A program made the position numbers and the translations under genes. 64,000 nt of DNA from Sulfurimonas sp. (GTDB taxonomy: Bacteria > Campylobacterota > Campylobacteria > Campylobacterales > Sulfurimonadaceae), in contig VMSZ01000068.1 of the NCBI GenBank assembly GCA_013791885.1, forward strand, positions 18,055-82,054. Reading direction: 5' to 3'. Of the stretch, positions 8,906-17,074 are shown in pieces. Numbering within the stretch: position 1 is the first letter of the stretch; each line of letters begins with the position of its first letter. The notes below the pieces were generated by a model that was not told the origin of the DNA, did not search any database, and worked only from the letters and a program-made list of their open reading frames with translations.

Positions 8906-11601
8906 GAAATTTTCAGCTTTTTATCTATATATCTTTTTGTCTCTACAACAAAAAGAACTCCAAATGAGATAGCGATTACCTGCAGCCAGCTGCTTAAATC
9001 CAAACCTTCGCTTTTAAACATAGTATTCATAAAACCAGCATGGGTAAATGTCACTTGTGCAAACGCCATCAAAGATACACCCAAGAGAAGAAGCTTATTG
9101 TTAAAAATATTTGTTTTAAAAACTGATTTATGCAACTCTTTGCAATTAAAGAGATAAAAAAGTTCTATAAACACAAATAGATTCACGGCAACAGTTCTTG
9201 CATACTCAATGCTGTGCCCGCTTGCAATAGCATAGTTAAACATGAGGTATGAAGCAATAAGCATGTAAAAACCAACAACTAACATCTGAGTAATTATGAT
9301 TTTTGTCAAGATAGGTTCTTGCGGATTTCGCGGTTTTCTCTGCATAATATTCTCTTCTTCAGGTTCAAATACAAGCATGAGCCCTAGCAAAATGGCCGTT
9401 GCCATATTAATCCATAAAATCTGAACAGGGAGTATTGGAAGTGTAAGTCCAAGCATAATGGCAACTAAAATTACAAGCCCCTCTCCCAGGTTTGTAGGAA
9501 GTGTCCAAGTTATAAACTTGACTAGGTTGTCAAAAACATTTCTCCCCTCTCTTACTGCGTGTGTTATGGAGCTGAAGTTGTCGTCACTCAAAATCATATC
9601 AGCTGCTTCTTTGGCAACTTCAGTTCCGCCAAGCCCCATAGCTATCCCTATGTCTGCCTGTTTTAAAGCCGGAGCATCATTAACTCCATCTCCCGTCATA
9701 GCTACAATTTCACCTCTTGCTTGAAGAGCATCGACTATGCGTAATTTTTGTTCAGGCTCGACTCTGGCAAAGACTCTTACGGTGGCAACTTTTTCAATTA
9801 ATTCGCTGTCACTCATGCTAAAGAGTTCGCTTCCTATTAGAACTGCATCTTCAAATTTTGTATCGGGAGACACAATGGACATCATTTTTGCTATACTAAA
9901 CGCAGTCAGCGCATGGTCTCCCGTTATCATAATAATTTTAATACCCGCACCTAAAGACTCTTTAACCGCTTCAATTGCTTCAACTCGTGGCGCATCCATC
10001 ATTGCCTGAAGCCCCAAGAATACAAACTCATTTTGAAGTAATTCGTCTTCTATTATTTCGCTTGGAGTAATTTTTTTCGCTATTGCTAGAACTCGTAAAC
10101 CTCTACTTGCATACGCTTCTGCTTCTTCTAACACTTTTGCCGTATTTAACTCTCTAATCTCACCTTCTATATATTCAAAATCACAAATATGAAGTGTGCG
10201 TTCTATGGAACCTTTGAGATACAGGATATTTTGATTTTTTTGCACATCCTTGTTTAGTGTAACCATATACTGCCTGTCAGACTCAAAAGGGAGTATATCA
10301 AGTCGAGGTAAGTCCATATTCAAAGCATATTCATTACATCCTCCCTTGAGAGCACTTACAATTAAAGAACCCTCAGTAGGATCTCCGTTAATGCTAAAGT
10401 TGCCGTCTTGATTCACTAGGTATGACTCATTACAAAGGTACCCGGCGGTTAACACTTCCTTAAGAGAGTCATCCAGATTCTCAATTTTTTCACCCTCTTT
10501 AAAAAAGTCACCCTTTGGTTCATAGCCGTTACCACTGAGTTCATATGCACTATTTGAACAATAAATATTCGTTACACTCATTTTATTTTGCGTCAATGTC
10601 CCTGTTTTATCTGAACATATAACTGTTACACTGCCTAGTGTTTCAACTGCTGGAAGCTTTCTGATAATGGCATTCTTCTTAGCCATACGACTCACACCTA
10701 TAGCCAGTGTTATTGTAACTGCAGCCGGCAATCCCTCGGGAATAGCGCCAACTGCCAGAGCAACAGAAGCCATAAACATCTCCACAGCACTGTTTTCACG
10801 GAGTAAGCCCACGAAAAATGTAAACGCTGCCAAAGCTAAAATCACATACAAAAGCACCTTGCTAAAGGATGAAATTTTCTTTGTAAGGGGTGTCTCCATA
10901 GACTCTGTAGTATCTAAAAGATGGGCTATTTTTCCTAATTCAGTATGTTCTGCCGTTGCTACAACAATTCCCTTAGCTCTCCCGTACGTTACATATGTAC
11001 CCGAAAAAATCATATTTTTTCTATCGTTTATTGTAATATTTCTTTCATGTACCACTAACTGTTTTGAAACCGGCAAAGACTCTCCGGTCAACATGGATTC
11101 ATCAACTTTTAAATCCTTGCTCGTAATCAACCTGATATCTGCCGGAACTTTTGAGCCGGATTCCAGCAATACAATATCTCCGGGAACTAAATCTACAGAA
11201 GATATTTTTATTTTCTGGGCATCTCTGATGACTATTGCCTCTGTAACCATCATCTCTTTGAGCGAATCAATTGCTTCTTCTGCTTTTACTTCTTGAATAT
11301 ATCCGATAATAACATTTATAATAACAACTGCGAAAATAACGCCACTATCTATCCACTCTTGCAAAATTCCCGTGACAAGACTAGCTGCAAGCAAAATATA
11401 TATCAGCGCATTATGAAACTGCAAGAAAAATTTCTTCAGCTTGCTGTCTTTTTTTTTCTCTTTTAACTCATTTTTACCAAAAAAATCTTCACGGTGTCTA
11501 ATACTTAAAGGTCTCAAGCCCTCTTGAACATCACTTTCAAACAGCTCTACTATTTTCTGTGATTCAAGAGAGTGCCAACTCTCTCCAATTAAATGTTGCA
11601 T
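8902..11601 (-). CDS. P2A-type cation-transporting ATPase
   Basis: An inner-membrane ion pump related to SERCA-type Ca2+ ATPases. It has the actuator motif LTGES, phosphorylation motif CSDKTGTLT, hinge [10 protein letters not shown], and TM4 PEGLPA with the VETLGS block. TM5 has the NLGEG pair (N, E). TM6 reads [11 protein letters not shown], so the Asp that follows Thr in SERCA is Ala here. Ca2+ specificity is therefore uncertain, and another cation or a reduced site number is possible. The track ORF starts at 11691. I prefer the ATG at 11601 (899 residues), which has AAGGGA six bases upstream and leaves space for the divergent hox promoter. Confidence 0.88.
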   Translation of the reverse strand: MQHLIGESWHSLESQKIVELFESDVQEGLRPLSIRHREDFFGKNELKEKKKDSKLKKFFLQFHNALIYILLAASLVTGILQEWIDSGVIFAVVIINVIIGYIQEVKAEEAIDSLKEMMVTEAIVIRDAQKIKISSVDLVPGDIVLLESGSKVPADIRLITSKDLKVDESMLTGESLPVSKQLVVHERNITINDRKNMIFSGTYVTYGRAKGIVVATAEHTELGKIAHLLDTTESMETPLTKKISSFSKVLLYVILALAAFTFFVGLLRENSAVEMFMASVALAVGAIPEGLPAAVTITLAIGVSRMAKKNAIIRKLPAVETLGSVTVICSDKTGTLTQNKMSVTNIYCSNSAYELSGNGYEPKGDFFKEGEKIENLDDSLKEVLTAGYLCNESYLVNQDGNFSINGDPTEGSLIVSALKGGCNEYALNMDLPRLDILPFESDRQYMVTLNKDVQKNQNILYLKGSIERTLHICDFEYIEGEIRELNTAKVLEEAEAYASRGLRVLAIAKKITPSEIIEDELLQNEFVFLGLQAMMDAPRVEAIEAVKESLGAGIKIIMITGDHALTAFSIAKMMSIVSPDTKFEDAVLIGSELFSMSDSELIEKVATVRVFARVEPEQKLRIVDALQARGEIVAMTGDGVNDAPALKQADIGIAMGLGGTEVAKEAADMILSDDNFSSITHAVREGRNVFDNLVKFITWTLPTNLGEGLVILVAIMLGLTLPILPVQILWINMATAILLGLMLVFEPEEENIMQRKPRNPQEPILTKIIITQMLVVGFYMLIASYLMFNYAIASGHSIEYARTVAVNLFVFIELFYLFNCKELHKSVFKTNIFNNKLLLLGVSLMAFAQVTFTHAGFMNTMFKSEGLDLSSWLQVIAISFGVLFVVETKRYIDKKLKIS

Positions 11602-11643
11602 TGCAATTCCCTTGATGTAACTCAATTTTAAACAATTATCTCT

Positions 11644-11649
11644 TATAAT
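11644..11649 (+). promoter_or_regulatory. Putative -10 box for the hox operon
   Basis: A perfect TATAAT sits 30 bases before the preferred hoxE ATG, in the 78-base gap between the divergent ATPase and hox genes. AAAGG (11666-11670) supplies the SD. No -35 or operator is evident. Confidence 0.5.
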
Positions 11650-11679
11650 GCATAAAATTTCCGTTAAAGGGTGCTTTAT

Positions 11680-12162
11680 ATGGATAGCCAAACAAATAAC
11701 ATTGACGACAGATACAGACTTTTAGATAAGAGTATGAAAAAATTGGGTTATGATAAGCATGCTTTAATTGAAACTCTTCACAGCGCTCAAGAAACTTTTG
11801 GCTACCTTGATAAAGAGACACTCAAATTCATCGCAAAAAGATTAAAATCCCCCTATTCCAAAGTGTATGGTGTGGCAACTTTTTACCACTACTTCAGACT
11901 CAAACCAAAAGGCAAACATAATGCAGTCGTCTGTTTAGGCACGGCATGTTACATCAAAGGTTCCAAAAAAATTCTTGAGCAGTTTGAAAAAAAATTCAAC
12001 ATTAAAGTCGGAGAGACAACAAAAGACGGACTGCTTTCACTCTTAAGTGCAAGGTGTGTCGGTTCATGTTCCATAGCGCCTGTTGTTGTTTGTGACAATA
12101 AAGCCAAGGGCAACTTAACCCTAGAGAGTGCACTTTGTGAAATCGAGGAGATGTTAAAATGA
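11680..12162 (+). CDS. hoxE: NAD-linked [NiFe] hydrogenase, HoxE (NuoE-like) subunit
   Basis: A thioredoxin-fold [2Fe-2S] protein of the diaphorase half of a bidirectional hydrogenase, homologous to NuoE of complex I. The four cluster cysteines are visible in CLGTACYIKG and ARCVGSCSIAPVVVC. The preceding helical region (YSKVYGVATFYHYF) is typical of NuoE/HoxE. The track begins at GTG 11671. The in-frame ATG at 11680 is better spaced from AAAGG (11666-11670) and gives 160 residues. The stop overlaps the hoxF start by four bases (ATGA), indicating translational coupling. It is assigned to Hox rather than Nuo because hoxYH lie downstream. Confidence 0.9.
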   Translation: MDSQTNNIDDRYRLLDKSMKKLGYDKHALIETLHSAQETFGYLDKETLKFIAKRLKSPYSKVYGVATFYHYFRLKPKGKHNAVVCLGTACYIKGSKKILEQFEKKFNIKVGETTKDGLLSLLSARCVGSCSIAPVVVCDNKAKGNLTLESALCEIEEMLK

Positions 12163-13778
12163 TAAGCTCAATTTTAGAACTCAAAGCCCTTGCAGATACA
12201 AAAAAATGTAAGGAGCAGAGCTGTCAAGAAGAGCTTCGGGTATGTATCGGGAGTTCCTGTAATTCTCTTGGTTCAGAAGCTCTGAAAGAGGCTCTTGCAG
12301 AAGAAATACAAACGCAGGGTTTGGCTGAAAAATGTAGAGTCAAAGGAGTCGGTTGTAACGGACTTTGTGCTCAAGCACCTTTAATCTCACACTGCAACAG
12401 AGCCACGAAACAGAGTACACTTTATGAAGAAGTCCAAAACGCAGATATAAAAGAACTCGTCCAAAGCGTGCAAAACGCAACAAAGCTCGATATCAAACAG
12501 TGTGATATGAATCAGCCTTTTTTTGCTTCTCAAACAAAAATCGTCTTAGAAAACGCAGGCTTTATAGACCCTGATGACATCGAGGATTACATCGCCCATG
12601 ATGGATATTTGACCCTCTTTAAAGTGCTTGATGAAAAAGAACCTTATGAAGTCATTGAAGAGGTCAAAAAGAGCGGACTGCGCGGTCGTGGTGGCGGAGG
12701 CTACCACACAGGCCTCAAATGGGAAAGTGTTGCAAAAGTCCAAAGCGAACAAAAATATATTATCTGTAACGGTGATGAGGGCGATCCTGGTGCGTTTATG
12801 GACAGAGCGCTTATGGAAGCAGATCCGCATAGAGTTTTAGAGGGTATGCTTATTGCCGGTTATGCGTGTGGGGCAAATATGGGCTATATTTATGTTCGCG
12901 CAGAATATCCTGTTGCCGTAGAAAAACTCTCTCATGCCATTAAGCAGGCTAAAAAGTACGGATTCCTCGGAGAGAATATTGCCCACAGTAACTTCTCGTT
13001 TAATATTGAAATTCGTTTGGGTGCAGGAGCATTTGTATGCGGTGAAGCGACTGCACTTATTACTTCCATAGAAGGAAATCGTGGCAATCCAAGACAAAAA
13101 CCGCCTCATCTTAGTGATTACGGACTTTATGGTGAACCGACTGTTTTAAACAATGTTGAAACTTTGGCAAACATCGTCCCCATACTCAAAAATGGCGGAG
13201 AGTGGTTTAGAACGATAGGCACTGCAAATTCGAGCGGAACCAAAGTTTTTGCACTTACGGGGCATATAAAAAACAGCGGTTTGGTAGAGGTTGCCATGGG
13301 AACAACGTTGCGTACGCTTATTTATGAAATTGGCGGTGGCATACCCAATGGCAAAAAACTCAAAGCTATCCAGACCGGAGGACCGAGCGGAGGCTGCATT
13401 CCTGAGTCGCTTTTAGACTTGGAGGTAGATTACGAGTCCCTTAAAAATGTCGGTTCCATTATGGGAAGCGGAGGAATGATAGTTATTGATGAAAGCTCAA
13501 ACATGGTCGAACTTGCAAGGTTTTTTATGGATTTTTGTAAAAGTGAATCTTGTGGAAAGTGTGTGCCTTGCCGTGTCGGAACGACACAACTTACGAATCT
13601 TCTTGATAAATTCATTAACAAAAACGCAACACAAGAAGACTATATACTTCTCAAAGAGATGTGTCATGTTGTTAAAGATACGAGCCTTTGCGGACTTGGG
13701 CAGACTGCTCCGAATCCAGTACTGAGTACACTCAAATATTTTGAGAGTGAGTATTTAGAAGGGATACGTCATGATTAA
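12159..13778 (+). CDS. hoxF: HoxF (NuoF-like) diaphorase subunit: NAD(H), FMN and Fe-S site
   Basis: The catalytic diaphorase subunit that exchanges electrons with NAD(H). Residues ~20-110 are a second thioredoxin-like [2Fe-2S] domain (CIGSSC, then GCNGLC). The 51-kDa NuoF-like core follows, with the FMN/NAD-binding GRGGGGYHTGLKWE loop, GAGAFVCGEATAL, and the C-terminal [4Fe-4S] motif SCGKCVPCR plus a distal Cys in TSLCGLG. Length 539 fits HoxF. It overlaps hoxE by four bases and hoxU by eight. Four AAACGCA heptamers lie in its first 400 bases, and a fifth lies near its 3' end. Confidence 0.94.
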   Translation: MISSILELKALADTKKCKEQSCQEELRVCIGSSCNSLGSEALKEALAEEIQTQGLAEKCRVKGVGCNGLCAQAPLISHCNRATKQSTLYEEVQNADIKELVQSVQNATKLDIKQCDMNQPFFASQTKIVLENAGFIDPDDIEDYIAHDGYLTLFKVLDEKEPYEVIEEVKKSGLRGRGGGGYHTGLKWESVAKVQSEQKYIICNGDEGDPGAFMDRALMEADPHRVLEGMLIAGYACGANMGYIYVRAEYPVAVEKLSHAIKQAKKYGFLGENIAHSNFSFNIEIRLGAGAFVCGEATALITSIEGNRGNPRQKPPHLSDYGLYGEPTVLNNVETLANIVPILKNGGEWFRTIGTANSSGTKVFALTGHIKNSGLVEVAMGTTLRTLIYEIGGGIPNGKKLKAIQTGGPSGGCIPESLLDLEVDYESLKNVGSIMGSGGMIVIDESSNMVELARFFMDFCKSESCGKCVPCRVGTTQLTNLLDKFINKNATQEDYILLKEMCHVVKDTSLCGLGQTAPNPVLSTLKYFESEYLEGIRHD

Positions 13779-14493
13779 ACAAAAAGTCAGAGTCAAAACA
13801 TTTAAAATCAACGGTCTTGATGTCACAGGACAATCTAACCAAACAGTTCTCGAAGTCGCGCGCGATAATAACATTGAAATACCGACGCTGTGTTATCTCG
13901 AAGGACTTAGCTGTGTCGGCTCATGCAGAATGTGTATAGTAGAAGTCAAAGGAAGTGACTCACTCATCCCTTCATGTACAGCAAAAATAAAAGAAGGGAT
14001 GCAAGTCACAACGACTTCACCCAGAATTGAAGCCAACAGAAAAATGATTCTCTCTATGCTTTTTAGCGAGCGAACACATACTTGCAGTGTTTGCGTTTCA
14101 AACGGAGATTGTGAACTGCAGGATAAAGCTCCCGAGCTTGGCCTTGAGCATTCCAATGTACCCTACCTAAACGCAAGATTTGAAATCGATGCTTCCCATA
14201 AAAATTTTGTTCATGACCCAAACAGATGTATTCTCTGTTCTCGTTGTATTCGTGTTTGTGATGAAGTCGAAGGTGCACATGCCCTTGATATAGTCGATAG
14301 AGGTATCAACTCGAGAATTATCCACGATATGGATGAGCCTTGGTCTGAGAGTTTAAGCTGTACAAGCTGTGGAAAATGCGTTTATGTCTGCCCAACAGGA
14401 GCTCTGTTTGAAAAAGATATTACTCCGGATGAAGCCATTAAAAAACGCGAGATAATCACTGAACTCTTAAAACGCAGGGGACATCATGAATAA
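13771..14493 (+). CDS. hoxU: HoxU (NuoG N-terminal-like) Fe-S subunit
   Basis: The electron-wire subunit between HoxF and the hydrogenase module. It has an N-terminal [2Fe-2S] ferredoxin domain (CYLEGLSCVGSCRMC, later Cys in PSC), the NuoG-type His-Cys3 cluster region (HTCSVCVSNGDC), and two [4Fe-4S] motifs (CILCSRCIRVC and CTSCGKCVYVCPTG). At 240 residues it matches HoxU rather than full NuoG, which carries a long molybdopterin-like C-terminus. It overlaps hoxF and hoxY by eight bases each. Confidence 0.94.
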   Translation: MIKQKVRVKTFKINGLDVTGQSNQTVLEVARDNNIEIPTLCYLEGLSCVGSCRMCIVEVKGSDSLIPSCTAKIKEGMQVTTTSPRIEANRKMILSMLFSERTHTCSVCVSNGDCELQDKAPELGLEHSNVPYLNARFEIDASHKNFVHDPNRCILCSRCIRVCDEVEGAHALDIVDRGINSRIIHDMDEPWSESLSCTSCGKCVYVCPTGALFEKDITPDEAIKKREIITELLKRRGHHE

Positions 14494-15025
14494 GATACGA
14501 TTGGCCACACTTTGGCTTGACGGATGTTCGGGCTGTCACATGTCTATTTTAGACATGGATGAAAAGCTCGTTGAAATTGCCCAGTATGTAGATGTCGTAT
14601 ACAGTCCCTATGTTGATACAAAAGAGTTTCCAGAGAATGTTGATTTAACTATTGTCGAAGGTGCTCTTAGCAGTGACCATGACATAGAACTCATTCAAAA
14701 AATACGCCAAAACTCCAAACTTATTTTAGCTCTTGGAGATTGTGCCATCACGGGTAATATCTCTGCTATGAAAAATCTTTTCGGCTCCGAGGCTGTTTTA
14801 GAACGTGGCTATTTTGAACTTGCAGATGAAAACAAAAGTGAAGCCTATCCATCTCAAATAGTTCCAAAACTTTTAGACAAAGTCTTACCTTTACATGAAG
14901 TAGTAAAAGTGGACTACTTTTTACCGGGGTGCCCTACTCCCTCACAAGCAATTTACGAAATGCTCAAAGCTTTGATTGAAGGTAAAGAGATAAATATCAG
15001 CGACTATACAAGGTTTGGAAAATGA
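14486..15025 (+). CDS. hoxY: HoxY: [NiFe] hydrogenase small subunit
   Basis: The small hydrogenase subunit, carrying the proximal [4Fe-4S] cluster next to the [NiFe] site. Ligand motifs are DGCSGCHMS near the N-terminus, LGDCAITGN in the middle and PGCPTPSQAI near the C-terminus. At 179 residues it is the short cytoplasmic type, without a Tat signal or the medial and distal cluster domains of membrane uptake hydrogenases. It overlaps hoxU by eight and hoxH by four bases. Confidence 0.95.
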   Translation: MNKIRLATLWLDGCSGCHMSILDMDEKLVEIAQYVDVVYSPYVDTKEFPENVDLTIVEGALSSDHDIELIQKIRQNSKLILALGDCAITGNISAMKNLFGSEAVLERGYFELADENKSEAYPSQIVPKLLDKVLPLHEVVKVDYFLPGCPTPSQAIYEMLKALIEGKEINISDYTRFGK

Positions 15026-16446
15026 AAAAAATAGTTATTGACCCTGTCACACGTATAGAAGGTCACGCAAAAATAACCATAGATTTGGATGAGAACAACA
15101 AAGTGAGTGATGCCAAAATTCATGTTACGCAGTTTCGGGGTTTTGAGAAGTTTTGCGAAGGGCAACTCTATTCACAAATGCCGGCTTTAACGGCACGAAC
15201 CTGCGGCATTTGTCCCGTAAGTCATGCTATTTCTTCGACGAAGGCTTGTGATGAACTTTTAGGTGTAACACCCCCTCAGGCTGGAATAAATCTAAGAAAA
15301 ATCATTAACCTTGCTCAGATTTTGCAATCACATACTCTGAGTTTTTTTCATCTCAGCTCTCCTGATTTTATTTACGGTTTCGATGCAAAAAAAGAAGATA
15401 GAAACATTTTTAAAATGATGCAAACGCATCCTCAGATGGCAAAAGACGGAATTACACTGCGAGCTTTTGGACAAAAAATAATCTCTGCACTGGGGGGAAA
15501 ACGCATTCACCCTGATGGGCTTGTCCCCGGAGGCGTCGAAAAGAGTCTCGATACGCAGACGAGAGATTTAATACTCCAAGAAATTCCGGATGCTATGAAA
15601 ATCGCTCAAGAGACTCTTACATTTTTCAAAGAAAATCTTCACAAGTTTCAAAAAGAGATAGACTCATTCGGAGTGTTCCCTTCACTTTTTATGGCGCTTG
15701 TAGATAAAGAGGGAAATCTCGAACATTATGACGGAGCTTTGAAGTTCATTGACAGCGAGGGAAATGTTTTACATGAAGGAATTGAACCAGGCAGATATAA
15801 AGAGTTTATAGGCGAAGCTGTAGAAAGTGACAGTTACCTAAAATCTCCCTACTATAAGCCTCTTGGCTATCCGCAGGGAATGTACAGAGTCGGAGCGCTT
15901 GCAAGACTCAACATTGCCAAAGCCTGCGGCACTCCAAAAGCAGATGAAGAGTTAAAGAATTTTAAAAACTTAAACGCAGGGAAACCTGTTTTAAACTCTT
16001 TTTATTACCACTATGCACGCCTCATTGAGATGATTTATGCCATAGAGAAGATAGAAGAACTGTTAAAAATTGATGCGAGTATGGGTGATTCTCTTCATCT
16101 AACTTCAAAAATTATAAAAACGCAGGCGGTAGGCTGTTCAGAAGCCCCTCGCGGCACACTTTTTCATGACTACGAAGTGGACAAAAACGGCATAATTCAA
16201 CAAGTAAACCTCATCATTGCAACAGGAAATAATAACCTTGCAATGAACGCAGGGGTCAAGCAGGTTGCCCAGACTTTTGTAGACCCAAACAGTGTCACAG
16301 ACGGAGCACTCAACCGTGTCGAAGCACTCATTCGCTGTTATGACCCATGCCTGAGCTGTTCAACGCACGCACTTGGCATCGTCTCTTCAAACATCGAGCT
16401 TCGAGACCACAACAAAAAAATTATCCGAATTTTTACGCGTAACTAA
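15022..16446 (+). CDS. hoxH: HoxH: [NiFe] hydrogenase large catalytic subunit
   Basis: The catalytic subunit for H2 oxidation and evolution. Both Ni-ligand pairs are intact: RTCGICPVSHA near the N-terminus and DPCLSCSTH near the C-terminus. TRIEGHAKI is also conserved. A 25-residue tail follows the final His; maturation proteases remove such tails after Ni insertion. The combination with hoxEFU and a DPCLSC motif places it in the NAD(P)-linked bidirectional group (group 3d type) by family knowledge. Length 474 is typical. The stop overlaps the hoxW start by one base. No hyp genes are in the window. Confidence 0.95.
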   Translation: MKKIVIDPVTRIEGHAKITIDLDENNKVSDAKIHVTQFRGFEKFCEGQLYSQMPALTARTCGICPVSHAISSTKACDELLGVTPPQAGINLRKIINLAQILQSHTLSFFHLSSPDFIYGFDAKKEDRNIFKMMQTHPQMAKDGITLRAFGQKIISALGGKRIHPDGLVPGGVEKSLDTQTRDLILQEIPDAMKIAQETLTFFKENLHKFQKEIDSFGVFPSLFMALVDKEGNLEHYDGALKFIDSEGNVLHEGIEPGRYKEFIGEAVESDSYLKSPYYKPLGYPQGMYRVGALARLNIAKACGTPKADEELKNFKNLNAGKPVLNSFYYHYARLIEMIYAIEKIEELLKIDASMGDSLHLTSKIIKTQAVGCSEAPRGTLFHDYEVDKNGIIQQVNLIIATGNNNLAMNAGVKQVAQTFVDPNSVTDGALNRVEALIRCYDPCLSCSTHALGIVSSNIELRDHNKKIIRIFTRN

Positions 16447-16868
16447 TGCGGGTGATTATTGGCTATGGAAATACGCTTCGGGGTGAAGATGCTTTTGGAG
16501 TGGATGTTTTAAAAGAGCTTGAAAAATTTGAGCCTAAAGAGACTACGCTAGTGACTGCGTTTGCGCTAATACCCGAGTTAATTTTAGAACTTTTAGAAGC
16601 GGATGAAGTTGTGTTTGTTGATGCCTGTTACTCAAAAACCGACCATTATGCTTTGGCGTGTAATATGTTAATACAACAAACACCACAATTTAGTCATCAT
16701 ATAAGCCCAGAAATACTCATAAGTATGCTCAAGACACTCTATAACAGACAGCCAAAGTATTTTATTTATTCTATGTTCAGTAACAGCTATGAAAAAATAA
16801 AAAATAAAAGTAAATACCAAAAGTGTATATACACACTCGCACTACATCTAGCTGCGCATAAAGAATGA
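16446..16868 (+). CDS. hoxW: HoxW-type hydrogenase maturation protease
   Basis: The endopeptidase that clips the C-terminal tail of the nickel-loaded large subunit. The N-terminal GYGNTLRGEDAFG is the family signature, with the Ni-sensing acidic residue in GED. A second acidic site is in FVDACYS, and a His lies in the FSHHISPE segment. The length of 140 is short but complete. It starts on the last base of the hoxH stop, so it is probably specific to HoxH. This is the last gene of the operon. Confidence 0.88.
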   Translation: MRVIIGYGNTLRGEDAFGVDVLKELEKFEPKETTLVTAFALIPELILELLEADEVVFVDACYSKTDHYALACNMLIQQTPQFSHHISPEILISMLKTLYNRQPKYFIYSMFSNSYEKIKNKSKYQKCIYTLALHLAAHKE

Positions 16869-17074
16869 ATTAGGGATACTGCCATAATTGCTACATCTTT
16901 TCTTTCTCACCTTTTTTCTTGACACTTTTTTCACCTCATCTGAGAATAAATTTTTACTCTTTTCTAACTATTAAAAAATTGTATAAATACAAAAATCTTT
17001 ATGTCACCCCAATGGGTGATGTATCAAAATAGATATTGTCGTACCCTACTAGTATAGACTTTAAGGAGTTTGGT
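16869..17074 (+). other. Intergenic region: probable promoter for the surface lipoprotein, with inverted repeat
   Basis: No gene is visible in this 206-base AT-rich gap. It contains a TTGACA hexamer (about 16919), a TATAAA (about 16983), and an inverted repeat TCACCC-CAAT-GGGTGA (17004-17019) about 55 bases before the lipoprotein ATG. The repeat could be an operator. No T-run hairpin terminator was found after hoxW. Confidence 0.35.

Noticed and set aside
9898-9904. Heptamer AAACGCA copies explained as a codon-pair preference (Asn-Ala).
   Set aside because: Copies occur in all three frames and antisense to coding, so one codon pair does not account for them. A genome-wide test is still needed.
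11602-11691. N-terminal extension of the P-type ATPase (30 residues) in the ORF track.
   Set aside because: The ATG at 11601 has a proper SD. The extension would cover the hox promoter and hoxE start and has no homology-like features.
12546-12830. Antisense ORFs over hoxF and others (for example 7620..8087, 45366..45758, 10667..11296).
   Set aside because: They mirror strongly supported genes on the other strand, lack SDs and have implausible composition.
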